A stretch of DNA of 64,000 nt from Streptomyces sp. H27-H1 (GCF_026627445.1 NZ_JAPNLJ010000002.1:203677-267676); one strand, 5' to 3'. Positions 54,293 to 62,631 are shown, counted from the first letter of the stretch. Made by a program: numbers and translations. The notes: a model not told the origin generated them from the sequence alone.

Positions 54293-54370
54293 CCCGGTCG
54301 GCGCACTGGCCGCACAGGCTCCCCCGCCTGGTACGCCGAAAGATCGTCATCGGGCCCGTAAAGCCCGGCA

Positions 54371-54400
54371 GCCCCGGAGCGCTGGAATGCGCTCCGGGGC
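54371..54400 (-). terminator. Terminator downstream of the short chaplin gene
   Basis: GCCCCGGAGCGC and its complement form a 12-bp perfect stem with a TGGAAT loop, 18 bp after the stop codon at 54418. It separates the two chaplin genes. Confidence 0.88.
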
Positions 54401-54417
54401 CGAGAACTTCAGAAACG

Positions 54418-54651
54418 TCAGGCGTTGACGCAGGTGTTGCCGAAGGCCGGGTTCAGCAGGCCGATCACGGAGACCGTGTTACCGCAGACGTTCACGGGAA
54501 CGTGGACCGGGACCTGGATGACGTTGCCGGACGCAACACCGGGGGAGCCGATGGCCGCACCCTGGGCACCAGCGTCGGCGACAGCCAGACCCGCTCCCGC
54601 GAGAACCAGACCACCGGTAGCAGCCGCAGCAGCGACAACCTTCTTGAGCAT
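54418..54651 (-). CDS. chpH: Short chaplin (ChpH-like)
   Basis: 77 residues from ATG (AGGAGGAACA upstream). The Sec signal peptide runs to about residue 26 (LVLAGAGLAVADA). The chaplin domain follows: GSPGVASGNVIQVPVHVPVN, then CGNTVSVIGLLNPAFGNTC with the two Cys that form a disulphide. Short chaplins are secreted and assemble into amyloid-like fibres that coat aerial hyphae and spores. The neighbouring long chaplin may anchor them. The promoter has a good fit to the BldN sigma class, and a 9-bp hairpin starts its predicted leader. The order fits chpC and chpH (SCO1674, SCO1675). Confidence 0.94.
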   Translation of the reverse strand: MLKKVVAAAAATGGLVLAGAGLAVADAGAQGAAIGSPGVASGNVIQVPVHVPVNVCGNTVSVIGLLNPAFGNTCVNA

Positions 54652-54670
54652 TGTTCCTCCTAGTAGGCAA

Positions 54671-54695
54671 GTGCGGTCCCAGCCGCGGACCGCAC
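54671..54695 (-). other. Stem-loop at the 5' end of the chpH leader
   Basis: GTGCGGTCC pairs perfectly with GGACCGCAC across a 7-nt loop. With the promoter proposed at 54701-54728, transcription would start right at the stem, which would leave a structured 5' end before the ribosome-binding site. Confidence 0.6.
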
Positions 54696-54700
54696 CACTT

Positions 54701-54728
54701 GTAACGAGGAGGGATCACCGGGGCTACG
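54701..54728 (-). promoter_or_regulatory. chpH: Candidate sigma-BldN promoter of chpH
   Basis: On the minus strand CGTAGC (54723-54728) and CGTTAC (54701-54706) are separated by exactly 16 bp, close to the BldN-type pattern CGTAAC-N16-CGTT. BldN is an ECF sigma factor known to control chaplin and rodlin genes in Streptomyces. The predicted start lies about 40 bp before the ATG. Confidence 0.6.
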
Positions 54729-54820
54729 AGCGTATGAGCGCATTCACTCTTCTCAGTGGAATCCGCACACCCTCCCGATTCCGCGGCGTTAGCTACGCCC
54801 GGTTCCGCGCCCGGCCCGTC

Positions 54821-56146
54821 TCAGGACTCGTCGATGAACCGGTCGAGCACCCGCACACCGAACTTCAGGCCCTCCACGGGCACCCGCTCGTCGACCCCGT
54901 GGAACATCCCGGCGAAGTCCAGCTCCGGCGGAAGCTGCAGCGGCGCGAAGCCGAAGCAGCGGATGCCGAGGTCGTCGAAGGACTTGGCGTCCGTACCGCC
55001 GGAGAGCATGTACGGGACCGCGTGCGCGATCGGGTCGTGCGCCTTGAGGGCCGTCTGCATGGCGTCCACGAGCTTGCCGTCGAAGTCCGTCTCCAGCGCC
55101 TTGTCCGCGTGGACGTCCTCCCGCTTCACGCGCGGGCCGAGGATCCGGTCGAGGTCGGCGAAGAACTCGTCCTCGTAGCCCGGCAGGAAGCGGCCGTCGA
55201 CGTGGGCGGTGGCCTGGCCGGGGATGACGTTGACCTTGTAGCCGGCGCCGAGCATGGTCGGAGCGGCCGAGTTGCGCAGGGTCGCGCCGACCATCTTGGC
55301 GATGCCGCCGAGCTTGGCGAGCGTGGCGTCCATGTCGTCCGGGTCGAGCGGGGTGCCCAGCGCGTCCGAGAGCTCGTCCAGGAAGCTCCGTACGGTCTTG
55401 GTGACGCGTACCGGCCACGTGTGGCGGCCCAGCCGCCCCACGGCCTCGCAGAGCTCCGTGATGGCGTTGTCGTTGTTGGTCATGGACCCGTGGCCGGCGG
55501 TGCCCTCGACCGTGAGCCGCATCCAGTGCATGCCCTTCTGGGCGGTCTCCACCAGGTACAGCCGCAGGTTCTCGTTGACGGTGAAGGAGAAGCCGCCGAC
55601 CTCGCCGATCGCCTCGGTGACCCCCTCGAACAGCCCGGGGTGCTTGTCGACGAGGTGCCGGGCGCCGTAGATGCCGCCGGCCTCCTCGTCGGCGAGGAAG
55701 GCCAGCACGATGTCGCGCGGGGGCTTGCGGCCGCTGCGCATGCGGTCGCGCACGACGGCCAGCGTCATCGCGTCCATGTCCTTCATGTCGACCGCGCCGC
55801 GGCCCCACACGCAGCCGTCGGCGATCTCGCCCGCGAAGGGGTCGTAGGTCCAGTCCGCGGCGTTGGCCGGGACCACGTCGGTGTGCCCGTGGATCAGCAG
55901 CGCCGGCCGCGAGGGGTCCTCGCCCTCGATCCGCGCCACGGTCGAGGCGCGCCCCTTGTGCGATTCGAAGATCTGCGGCTCCAGCCCGACCTCGGCGAGC
56001 TGCTCGGCGACCCACTCGGCCGCCTTGCGCTCGCCGGGGCCGGAGTGGTCCCCGTAGTTGCTGGTGTCGATCCGGATGAGGTCCCGGCAGAGGTCGACGA
56101 CCTCGTCCTCGCCGGAGACTTTCCTGCCCGCGCCCGATTCGCTCAC
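54821..56146 (-). CDS. M20-family metallopeptidase
   Basis: 441 residues from GTG 56144-56146 with GGGAGGAAG upstream; an ATG five codons earlier is possible. M20 enzymes use two metals: the ligands fall in LLIHGHTDVVPA (His), GRGAVDMKDMDAM (Asp) and LADEEAGGIYGA (Glu pair), with the final His in MFHGVDERVP. A lid domain (about residues 185-300, with GTAGHGSM) is present. It probably cleaves dipeptides or acylated amino acids. It is upstream of the chaplin genes on the same strand, but they are separated by the chpH promoter. Confidence 0.94.
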   Translation of the reverse strand: MSESGAGRKVSGEDEVVDLCRDLIRIDTSNYGDHSGPGERKAAEWVAEQLAEVGLEPQIFESHKGRASTVARIEGEDPSRPALLIHGHTDVVPANAADWTYDPFAGEIADGCVWGRGAVDMKDMDAMTLAVVRDRMRSGRKPPRDIVLAFLADEEAGGIYGARHLVDKHPGLFEGVTEAIGEVGGFSFTVNENLRLYLVETAQKGMHWMRLTVEGTAGHGSMTNNDNAITELCEAVGRLGRHTWPVRVTKTVRSFLDELSDALGTPLDPDDMDATLAKLGGIAKMVGATLRNSAAPTMLGAGYKVNVIPGQATAHVDGRFLPGYEDEFFADLDRILGPRVKREDVHADKALETDFDGKLVDAMQTALKAHDPIAHAVPYMLSGGTDAKSFDDLGIRCFGFAPLQLPPELDFAGMFHGVDERVPVEGLKFGVRVLDRFIDES

Positions 56147-56314
56147 GCTGCTTCCTCCCACTGATCAGTACCGAACTGCCTCCATCCTCGCGCCCCGGGC
56201 CGCTTCGCCCAAGGGCGATCCCCGGCCGCCGGGGGGTGTGATCGATGACCCTGGAATGTTTGGTAATGTTTTCCACGTCGGAACGGCCCGCGAGGGGCGC
56301 GAGACAGACACCTT

Positions 56315-56400
56315 GTCCGGGTGGCGGAATGGCAGACGCGCTAGCTTGAGGTGCTAGTGCCCTTCGGGGCGTGGGGGTTCAAGTCCCCCCTCGGACACCA
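56315..56400 (+). tRNA. tRNA-Leu (anticodon GAG)
   Basis: 86 bases, with CCA encoded at 56398-56400. The acceptor stem GTCCGGG pairs with CTCGGAC (one G-U), the anticodon stem CTAGC/GCTAG flanks the loop TTGAGGT, giving anticodon GAG, a long variable arm (TGCCCTTCGGGGCGT) marks class II, and the T-loop TTCAAGT sits in a GGGGG/CCCCC-type stem. A TAATGT hexamer at 56264-56269 may be the -10 of its promoter. Confidence 0.97.
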
Positions 56401-56403
56401 AAC

Positions 56404-56430
56404 GAAAACCCCACTTCGCGTGGGGTTTTC
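56404..56430 (+). terminator. Terminator of the tRNA-Leu gene
   Basis: GAAAACCCCAC and GTGGGGTTTTC form an 11-bp stem with a TTCGC loop three bases past the tRNA end. The right arm itself ends in TTTT. Confidence 0.92.
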
Positions 56431-56484
56431 TGCGTTTTGCGAGGGGCGGGGCGGGCGAGTTCCCGCTGGAGATATTCTGGGGAA

Positions 56485-56844
56485 GTGAATGAGAATCTTC
56501 CCCCTTGTCCCAAATGTTCCTGCGCGTACACCTACGAGGTGAACGCGCTCGTGGTGTGCCCCGAGTGCGGTCACGAGTGGGTGCCCGCCGAAGACGGAGC
56601 GCAGGCCGCGTCGGGCTCCGGGGAGCGGGTCGTGAAGGACGCCGTGGGCAATGTGCTCAGCGACGGCGATACCGTGACGGTGGCCAAGGCGCTCAAGGTC
56701 AAGGGCAGCCCGTCGGGAATCAAGGCCGGCACCAAGGTGCGCAACATCCGCCTTGTCGACGGGGTCGACGGGCACGACATCGACTGCAAGATCGACGGCT
56801 TCGGCGCGATGCAGCTGAAGTCGAGCGTGGTCAAGAAGGCCTGA
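56485..56844 (+). CDS. PhnA-family zinc-ribbon protein
   Basis: 119 residues from GTG. The N-terminal zinc ribbon has CPKC...CPEC ([18 protein letters not shown], then [10 protein letters not shown]). The C-terminal PhnA domain has [20 protein letters not shown] and the conserved end [17 protein letters not shown]. PhnA (YjdM) is named after the phosphonate operon of E. coli, but its function is unproven. A linker of about 12 residues is longer than in E. coli. The gene follows a tRNA and ends just before a very long palindrome. Confidence 0.92.
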   Translation: MNENLPPCPKCSCAYTYEVNALVVCPECGHEWVPAEDGAQAASGSGERVVKDAVGNVLSDGDTVTVAKALKVKGSPSGIKAGTKVRNIRLVDGVDGHDIDCKIDGFGAMQLKSSVVKKA

Positions 56845-56850
56845 CCCCGT

Positions 56851-56918
56851 CCCGTACCGGGCACACGAAGGAGGGGCCCCGCCGCGGCGGGGCCCCTCCT
56901 TCGTGTGCCCGGTACGGG
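56851..56918. terminator. 68-bp perfect palindrome, bidirectional terminator
   Basis: The 34-base arm starting CCCGTACCGGGCACACGAAG at 56851 is exactly complementary to the arm that ends at 56918, with no spacer. It begins 6 bp after the phnA stop, and the next base is the stop codon of the opposing permease gene. It is a terminator for both genes by position; the length is unusual. Confidence 0.9.
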
Positions 56919-58499
56919 TCAGCCGCGCGGCTGGGGCACGGAGGCCTCGGCGGTGTCGGCCGACTCGGCCGCCTGGTCGAGGCGGAAGGCCTCGTTGCCC
57001 AGGCCGATGCGGGCGTGGACCTCGGGGCGGGTGGAGCGCAGGAAGAGGCCGTACGCCAGGCCCACCACGGCGGCGGCGGCGATGATGCCGGGCAGGGCCC
57101 AGCTGAGCACGGAGCCTTCCTCGGCGCCGACCAGGACGCCGAAGTCCTTGACCGTGTAGACGGCGATGGCGAGCAGGGCGATCCCGGCGAGGCCCGCGGC
57201 GGCGAGGCGCCAGACCTGGGCGCCGGCGGTGCCGCGGCGGACGAAGAAGGCGATGACCGCGAAAGAGGCGGTGGCCATCAGGAGGGTCACGCCCAGGGCG
57301 CCGACGCTGCCCATCCAGGTGAACAGGTGCAGGACGGGCGCGGTGGGGTCGCCGGCCGGCGTGTCGTCGGTGAACGCGAAGGCCAGGACGACCACGACGG
57401 AGATCGCGGTCTGCAGGAGCGAGCCGGTGCCGGGGGCGCCGGTACCCGCGTTCGTGCGGCCGAAGGCGGCCGGGAGCAGGCCCTCGCGGCCCATGGCGAA
57501 GGCGTAGCGGGAGACGACGTTGTGGAAGCTGAGCATCGCCGCGAACATGCCGGTCACGAACAGGATGTGCAGGGCGTCGGTGAAGGCGCCGCCCAGGCGG
57601 CTCTCGGTGAGCTGGAAGAGCAGCCCGGGGCCGGCCTCGGCGGAGGCCTTGACCACCTCGCCGGGGCCGGTGGCGACGGTGAGGGCCCAGGCGCTGAAGG
57701 CGAAGAAGAGGGCGACGAAGCCGACGGCGAGGAACATCACCCGGGAGACGACGATGTGCGGCTTGCTGGTCTCCTCGGCGTACACAGGGGACTGCTCGAA
57801 GCCGACGAAGGCGGCGATGCAGAAGCACAGGGCGGTGCCGAGGCCGGCGCCGGTGAGGGTCTCCGGGTTGAAGGCGTGGAGGGAGAGGCCGGCGGGGCCG
57901 GGATCGCCGAGGGCGGCGGCGTCGAAGATGACGACGAGGACGACCTCGATGAGCAGGAGGACGCCGAGGACCTTCGCGTTGAGGTCGATCTTCAGCCAGC
58001 CGAGCGCGCCGGTGAGGGCGACGGCGGCCAGGGCCGGTATCCACCAGGCGAGTTCGGTGTCGAGGTAGGTGGCGAAGAGGCCGGAGATCTCGAAGCCGAG
58101 GATGCCGTAGACGCCGACCTGCATGGCGCTGTAGGCGACGAGGGCGACGAGCGAGGCACCGGCGCCGGCGGTGGGACCGAGTCCGCGCGCGATGTAGGCG
58201 TAGAAGGCGCCGGCGTTGTGGACGTGCCGGCTCATCTCGGCGTAGCCGACGCTGAAGAGGGCGAGGACGGCGCCGAGGATCACGAACAGCAGGGGCTGTC
58301 CGACGATGCCCATGACCCCGAAGGTGGTGGGCATGACACCCGCGACGACCATCAGGGGCGCGCTCGCGGCGAGTACGGAGAGCAGCAGGCCGGCGGTGCC
58401 GAGGCGGTCGGCGCGCAGGGCGCGGTCCTGGCCCTTGTACGTACGGATCTCGGCGCGGTCGGCCGGGTCTTTGACCGTGGTGGATCTGCCCGTCGGCAT
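56919..58499 (-). CDS. APC-family amino-acid permease
   Basis: 526 residues from ATG. Twelve or more hydrophobic helices are visible. APC markers include GTAGLLLSVLAASAPLMVVA in helix 1 and FCIAAFVGFEQSPVYAEETS near the middle, the segment conserved in the amino acid-polyamine-organocation superfamily. The substrate is probably an amino acid or a small amine. It follows a TPR-like gene by about 130 bp on the same strand. The stop codon touches the 68-bp palindrome. The N-terminal 30 residues are hydrophilic. Confidence 0.93.
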   Translation of the reverse strand: MPTGRSTTVKDPADRAEIRTYKGQDRALRADRLGTAGLLLSVLAASAPLMVVAGVMPTTFGVMGIVGQPLLFVILGAVLALFSVGYAEMSRHVHNAGAFYAYIARGLGPTAGAGASLVALVAYSAMQVGVYGILGFEISGLFATYLDTELAWWIPALAAVALTGALGWLKIDLNAKVLGVLLLIEVVLVVIFDAAALGDPGPAGLSLHAFNPETLTGAGLGTALCFCIAAFVGFEQSPVYAEETSKPHIVVSRVMFLAVGFVALFFAFSAWALTVATGPGEVVKASAEAGPGLLFQLTESRLGGAFTDALHILFVTGMFAAMLSFHNVVSRYAFAMGREGLLPAAFGRTNAGTGAPGTGSLLQTAISVVVVLAFAFTDDTPAGDPTAPVLHLFTWMGSVGALGVTLLMATASFAVIAFFVRRGTAGAQVWRLAAAGLAGIALLAIAVYTVKDFGVLVGAEEGSVLSWALPGIIAAAAVVGLAYGLFLRSTRPEVHARIGLGNEAFRLDQAAESADTAEASVPQPRG

Positions 58500-58540
58500 G
58501 GCGGGGTGTCCTTTCGGGGCGGGGACTGGGCGGGGTTCTT

Positions 58541-58590
58541 GCTGAGCGGGACTGGCTACGAGCTGGCTGAGCGGGACGGGCTGAGCGGTT
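58541..58590. repeat. Short direct repeats upstream of the permease gene
   Basis: GCTGAGCGG occurs three times (58541, 58566 and 58580) in the 132-bp gap before the permease gene, with flanking CTGGCT words. The first two copies share GCTGAGCGGGAC. It may be a remnant of tandem duplication or a cis site; no function can be given. Confidence 0.4.
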
Positions 58591-58631
58591 TTGGCTGGGG
58601 GTCTGGCCGGGCGGTTCTGGCCGGGCGGGGC

Positions 58632-59579
58632 TCAGGCGGTGCCGAGTGCGGCGCTGCGTGCGGCGAGGAAGGCCTTGTGCGGGTCGAGGTCCGGGTAGGA
58701 CCAGGGGGCCGGGGTGGCGTGGCTGCCGATGCGCTGGAAGAGGGCGGCCGCCTCGGCGGGGCGGCCCTCGCAGAGCTTGGCGTGGGCGAGGAAGTTGAGG
58801 TCGACCCTGTTGCGGGGGTGGTCCTCGCGCTCCCACTCCAGCCACCAGTCGAAGGCGGAGCGCAGCACCTGGCGGGCGCGGCGGCCGGACCAGTGCTCGG
58901 CTCCGGCGTCGCGGCTGTGGCCCTGTCCGGCGGCGAGCACGCGGTAGCGCTCGGCGTGGGCGATGACGGGGAGGACGGCGAGCGGGGAGTCGGCCGGGGA
59001 CTCCTCGGCAGCCCAGGCGGCGAAGTCGTAGACCTCGTGGAGCGGGTCGCGGCCGGACGCGGGTGCCCGCTCGGCCAGCCGGGAGACCATCAGGTGGTGG
59101 GCGTGGTGGTGTTCGCGGTGGCGGGCCCTGACCTGGTCGAAGTGGCGGCTGAACTCCTCTTCGGTGCCGAAGGCGCGGGTCAGGAGCAGCAGTCCGAGCC
59201 AGGGCGTCGGGTCGGCCGGGAGCAGGGCCGCGGCCCGGCGGCAGGCTTCCTCGGCGGCCTCGGGGGTGCCCTTGCGGCGCAGGGCGCCGAAGACGGCCGC
59301 GCAGGCGAGGAGGGTGACGGCGTCGGCGCTCTCCGGTTCGGCGAGGAGCCATTCGCGCGCCCACGCGGTCGCGGCCGGGGTTTCGGCGAGGACGACGAGG
59401 CGGTGGCCCCGGCGGTCCCAGTCGTCGCCGGTGGTGACGAGGAGGGTGCGGGCCTTGGCCCAGCGGCCCTGGGTGAACTGGGCGCGCACGTCGACGAGTT
59501 CCGCGTCGCACAGGGCGGGGTCGAAGAGCTGGGCGTCCCGCTTGCGGGCGCGGCCGAGGGGCGGCGGAGGGGGCGACAT
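58632..59579 (-). CDS. Helical TPR-like protein of unknown function
   Basis: 315 residues from the ATG at 59577-59579. Ala-, Glu- and Leu-rich helices fill the chain, including GRWAKARTLLVTTGDDWDRR, WAREWLLAEPESADAVTLLA and HAKLCEGRPAEAAALFQRIG, which resemble tetratricopeptide-type repeats. The Pro stretch at the N-terminus (MSPPPPPLG) is a short linker. No catalytic motif is seen. It is divergent from an ASCH-domain gene and precedes the permease on the same strand. It is found in Streptomyces as a conserved hypothetical. Confidence 0.7.
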   Translation of the reverse strand: MSPPPPPLGRARKRDAQLFDPALCDAELVDVRAQFTQGRWAKARTLLVTTGDDWDRRGHRLVVLAETPAATAWAREWLLAEPESADAVTLLACAAVFGALRRKGTPEAAEEACRRAAALLPADPTPWLGLLLLTRAFGTEEEFSRHFDQVRARHREHHHAHHLMVSRLAERAPASGRDPLHEVYDFAAWAAEESPADSPLAVLPVIAHAERYRVLAAGQGHSRDAGAEHWSGRRARQVLRSAFDWWLEWEREDHPRNRVDLNFLAHAKLCEGRPAEAAALFQRIGSHATPAPWSYPDLDPHKAFLAARSAALGTA

Positions 59580-59749
59580 CCGCGGGTTTCCCTCCAGGAC
59601 GCGGGCGGTTGGACGGTGTGGCTGGAAGATCACGCACAGCAAAGCGGTAGGCGCAGCTCCGCGTCAAGGTCCGATCCACTGCGTGGCCTGTTTCAACTGG
59701 TCTATCGGAGGAGTGAGTTGGTAGGGTTCCTCCGTTTCACAGACGGTAC

Positions 59750-59793
59750 GCGGACAGTACGGGGACGGCACGGGGACGGCACGGGGACGGTGC
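59750..59793. repeat. Four tandem 11-bp repeats upstream of the ASCH and TPR-like genes
   Basis: Units read GCGGACAGTAC, GGGGACGGCAC, GGGGACGGCAC and GGGGACGGTGC. The two central copies are identical. They lie in the divergent intergenic region, 41 bp before the ASCH start. They may be a binding array or a mutation-prone tract. Confidence 0.6.
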
Positions 59794-59833
59794 GCCGCCG
59801 GGCGCCGGGCCGCGGTGCGCGCAGGATCGTAGG

Positions 59834-60280
59834 GTGGTGTCCGTGACCGCCTACGAGAACCTCCCGCCCGTCGAGTTCGCCTTCCCGGGACCCCTGCGGG
59901 ACCAGCTGGTTGAGGCCGTACTGAGTGGCGCCAAGACCACGACGACCGCGGTCCTCGCCGACTACGAGGCCTGCGGGGACCCGCTGCCGGTGGTGGGTGA
60001 GCTGATGGCGGTCCTGGACTCCGCCGGACGTCCGGTGGGCGTCCTGGAGGTGACGGACGTACGGGTGCTGCGGCTGGCGGACGTGGGACTGCGCCACGCA
60101 CTGGACGAGGGCGAGGGATTCGCGTCAGTGGCCGAATGGCGATCCGCCCGCGAGGGGTTCTGGCACGGCCCCCAGATGCGGGAGGTCATCGGCGACCCGC
60201 AGTTCACGGTCGACGACGACACCCCGGTGGTGGCGGAGCGGTTCCGCCTGGTGACCCGGCTGCCCGTGCCCGCGCCGTAG
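59834..60280 (+). CDS. ASCH-domain protein
   Basis: 148 residues from the first GTG; GTG at 59837 or 59843 is also possible. The ASCH beta-barrel core is visible as GPLRDQLVEAVLSGAKTTTT (SGxKTxT pattern), VGELMAVLDSAGRPVGVLEV and DVRVLRLADV. ASCH domains are thought to bind RNA; some cleave single-stranded RNA. The C-terminal part with FWHGPQMREV is typical of the group. The protein is compact and full length. The TPR-like gene diverges; the FAD dehydrogenase converges. Confidence 0.88.
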   Translation: MVSVTAYENLPPVEFAFPGPLRDQLVEAVLSGAKTTTTAVLADYEACGDPLPVVGELMAVLDSAGRPVGVLEVTDVRVLRLADVGLRHALDEGEGFASVAEWRSAREGFWHGPQMREVIGDPQFTVDDDTPVVAERFRLVTRLPVPAP

Positions 60281-60286
60281 GGCAGG

Positions 60287-60304
60287 GGCCCGGGCGGCCG
60301 GGCC
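60287..60304. terminator. Short hairpin between the ASCH and FAD-dehydrogenase genes
   Basis: GGCCCGG and CCGGGCC pair around GCGG, between two convergent stops. Confidence 0.55.
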
Positions 60305-60319
60305 GGGGCGGGAGCCCGG

Positions 60320-61975
60320 TCAGGAGACGGCCGCGGCCGCCGCGCGGCCGGCGGCGCGGCCCGAGAAGATGCAGCCGCCGAGGAAGGTGCCCTCCAGGGC
60401 CCGGTAGCCGTGGACGCCGCCGCCGCCGAAGCCGGCCGCCTCGCCCGCCGCGTAGAGGCCCGGCAGGGGTTCGCCCGTGGCGGTCAGGACGCGGGAGGAG
60501 AGGTCGGTCTCCAGGCCGCCCAGGGACTTGCGGGTCAGGATGGACAGCCGGACGGCGATCAGCGGGCCCGCCGCGGGGTCCAGGATCCGGTGCGGGGCGG
60601 CGGTGCGGATCAGTTTGTCGCCGAGGTACTTGCGGGCCCCGTGGATCGCCGTGACCTGGAGGTCCTTGGTGAACGGGTTGGCGATCTCCCGGTCCCGGGC
60701 GACGATTTCACGCCGGACCGTCTCCTCGTCGAGGAGTCCGTCCTTGGTGATGGCGTTCATGCCGCGCACCAGGGCGGAGAGGTCCTTCTCGACCACGAAG
60801 TCGGCGCCGTTGTCCATGAAGGCCTTCACCGGTCCGGGGACGGCCTGGCGCGCCCGGTCGATGACCCCGCGGACCGACTTGCCCGTCAGGTCCGGGTTCT
60901 GCTCGGAGCCCGAGAGCCCGAACTCCTTGCCGATGATGCGCTGGTTGAGGACGAACCAGGTGTGGTCGTGGCCCGTCTTCATGATGTGGTCGAGGGTGCC
61001 GAGGGTGTCGAAGCCGGGGAAGAGCGGTACGGGCAGCCGCTTGCCGGTGGCGTCCAGCCAGAGCGAGGACGGGCCGGGCAGGATGCGGATGCCGTGCTTG
61101 GACCAGATCGGGTTCCAGTTCTCGATGCCCTCGGTGTAGTGCCACATCCGGTCCTTGTTGATGTGGCTCGCGCCCGCCCCCTCCGCGATGCCCAGCATCA
61201 GGCCGTCCACGTGGGCCGGGACCCCGGAGAGCATCCGTGCGGGCGGGGCGGCGAGCCGGGCCGGCCACTGGGCCCGTACGAGGTCGTGGTTGCCGCCGAT
61301 GCCGCCGCTGGTCACGATCACGGCCTGGGCCCGCAGGGAGAACTCCCCGGTGGCCTCGCGGCCGCTCGCGGTGCCCCGTACGGCGTCGGAGGGGGACAGG
61401 ACCTCGCCGGTCACGGTGTCGAGGGTGCCCGCGGTGCGGGTGAGCCCGGTGACCCGGTGGCGGAACCGCAGCTGGACCAGCCCCCGGGCCACCCCGGCCC
61501 GTACGCGGCGCTCGAAGGGCTCCACCAGGCCGGGGCCGGTGCCCCAGGTGATGTGGAAGCGGGGGACGGAGTTGCCGTGGCCGTTCGCGTCGTAGCCGCC
61601 GCGCTCCGCCCAGCCGACGACAGGGAAGAAGCGGACGCCCTGGGCGTGCAGCCAGGGGCGCTTCTCGTCGGCCGCGAAGTCCACGTAGGCCTCGGCCCAG
61701 CGGCGCGGCCAGGCGTCCTCCTCGCGGTCGAAGCCGGCGGTGCCCGCCCAGTCCTGGAGGGCCAGCTCGCGGGTGTCCTTGATCCGCATGCGGCGCTGCT
61801 CGGGCGAGTCGACGAAGAACAGGCCGCCGAAGGACCAGTGGGCCTGGCCGCCGAGGGACTGTTCGGGCTCCTGGTCCAGAAGGATGACCCTGCGGCCGGC
61901 GTCGACGAGCTCGGCGGTGGCCACGAGGCCCGCGAGCCCGGCCCCGATCACGATCACGTCTGCGTCGTACGTCAT
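60320..61975 (-). CDS. FAD-binding dehydrogenase (KsdD/fumarate reductase-like)
   Basis: 551 residues from ATG. The FAD motif VIVIGAGLAGLVATAELVDA is at residues 7-26, with GGQAHWSFGGLFFV further on. The C-terminal AGEAAGFGGGGVHGYRALEG is the second flavin motif of the fumarate reductase/KsdD family. The substrate-binding middle (residues 100-420) is long. Family members oxidise ketosteroids or reduce dicarboxylates; the reaction is not predictable here. The gene is divergent from a Nudix gene 82 bp away. Confidence 0.93.
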   Translation of the reverse strand: MTYDADVIVIGAGLAGLVATAELVDAGRRVILLDQEPEQSLGGQAHWSFGGLFFVDSPEQRRMRIKDTRELALQDWAGTAGFDREEDAWPRRWAEAYVDFAADEKRPWLHAQGVRFFPVVGWAERGGYDANGHGNSVPRFHITWGTGPGLVEPFERRVRAGVARGLVQLRFRHRVTGLTRTAGTLDTVTGEVLSPSDAVRGTASGREATGEFSLRAQAVIVTSGGIGGNHDLVRAQWPARLAAPPARMLSGVPAHVDGLMLGIAEGAGASHINKDRMWHYTEGIENWNPIWSKHGIRILPGPSSLWLDATGKRLPVPLFPGFDTLGTLDHIMKTGHDHTWFVLNQRIIGKEFGLSGSEQNPDLTGKSVRGVIDRARQAVPGPVKAFMDNGADFVVEKDLSALVRGMNAITKDGLLDEETVRREIVARDREIANPFTKDLQVTAIHGARKYLGDKLIRTAAPHRILDPAAGPLIAVRLSILTRKSLGGLETDLSSRVLTATGEPLPGLYAAGEAAGFGGGGVHGYRALEGTFLGGCIFSGRAAGRAAAAAVS

Positions 61976-62057
61976 GCGAAACCCGTCCTCCGTCGGTGGT
62001 GGGGCGATCCTTTGCTACGGAGCGGTAACCAGTCAACAGGAGCGGAGGGACCAGCTC

Positions 62058-62579
62058 ATGGGCGCGGCCGACGAGGTACTGGACGTGGTGGACCGGGAGG
62101 ACCGGGTGACGGGGCGCGCCCCACGGGGCGAGGTGTACGCGGCGGGGCTCGTCCACCGCTGCGTGTTCGTACTGGCCAGGGACGGGCAGGGGCGGATCTT
62201 CACGCACCGGCGGACGGATTCGAAGCTCGTCTTCCCCTCGCACTACGACATGTTCGTGGGCGGGGTGGTCGGCGCCGGCGAGAGCTACGCCCGGGCGGCC
62301 CTGCGGGAGGCGGAGGAGGAGCTGGGGGTGAGCGGGCTGGGGCAGCCCGAGCCGCTGTTCAAGTTCCTGTACGAGGGTGCTGGCGGGGCCTGGTGGAGCT
62401 ACGTGCACGAGGTGCGCTGCGAGCTGCCGGTCCGACCGCAGGCCTCGGAGGTGGCCTGGCACGCGTGGCTGCCCGAGGAGGAGGTGGCGCAGCGGGTCTC
62501 GGACGGCTCCTGGCCGTGGGTCCCGGACGGGCTGGAGGCCTACCGCAGGCTGCTGGAGTTCCGCCCGGGAGGCCGCTGA
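62058..62579 (+). CDS. Nudix hydrolase
   Basis: 173 residues from the ATG at 62058 with GGAGGGA upstream. The Nudix box GGVVGAGESYARAALREAEE...LGV (G-x5-E-x7-REUxEExGU) is complete, at residues about 71-95, giving a metal-dependent hydrolase of nucleoside diphosphate derivatives. The N-terminus DEVLDVVDREDRVTGRAPRG resembles isopentenyl-diphosphate isomerase-type or YfcD-like Nudix proteins. The substrate is unknown. It is followed 52 bp later by two DUF202 genes. Confidence 0.94.
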   Translation: MGAADEVLDVVDREDRVTGRAPRGEVYAAGLVHRCVFVLARDGQGRIFTHRRTDSKLVFPSHYDMFVGGVVGAGESYARAALREAEEELGVSGLGQPEPLFKFLYEGAGGAWWSYVHEVRCELPVRPQASEVAWHAWLPEEEVAQRVSDGSWPWVPDGLEAYRRLLEFRPGGR

Positions 62580-62631
62580 GGCAGTTCTTTCCGGAATCGT
62601 GCGGATCGTGCCGGGCCAGTAGATTGGGCGG

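Noticed and set aside
56315..56400. tRNA-Leu as an integration site of a mobile element
   Set aside because: No repeat of the tRNA 3' end and no integrase gene were seen in the downstream 7.6 kb of the window.
56505..59846. A 1113-codon + strand open frame across the permease and TPR-like genes, and an 1112-codon minus frame across the same region
   Set aside because: Both are repetitive Gly/Glu/Arg text out of frame with the recognisable APC permease and PhnA genes; neither has any known domain.
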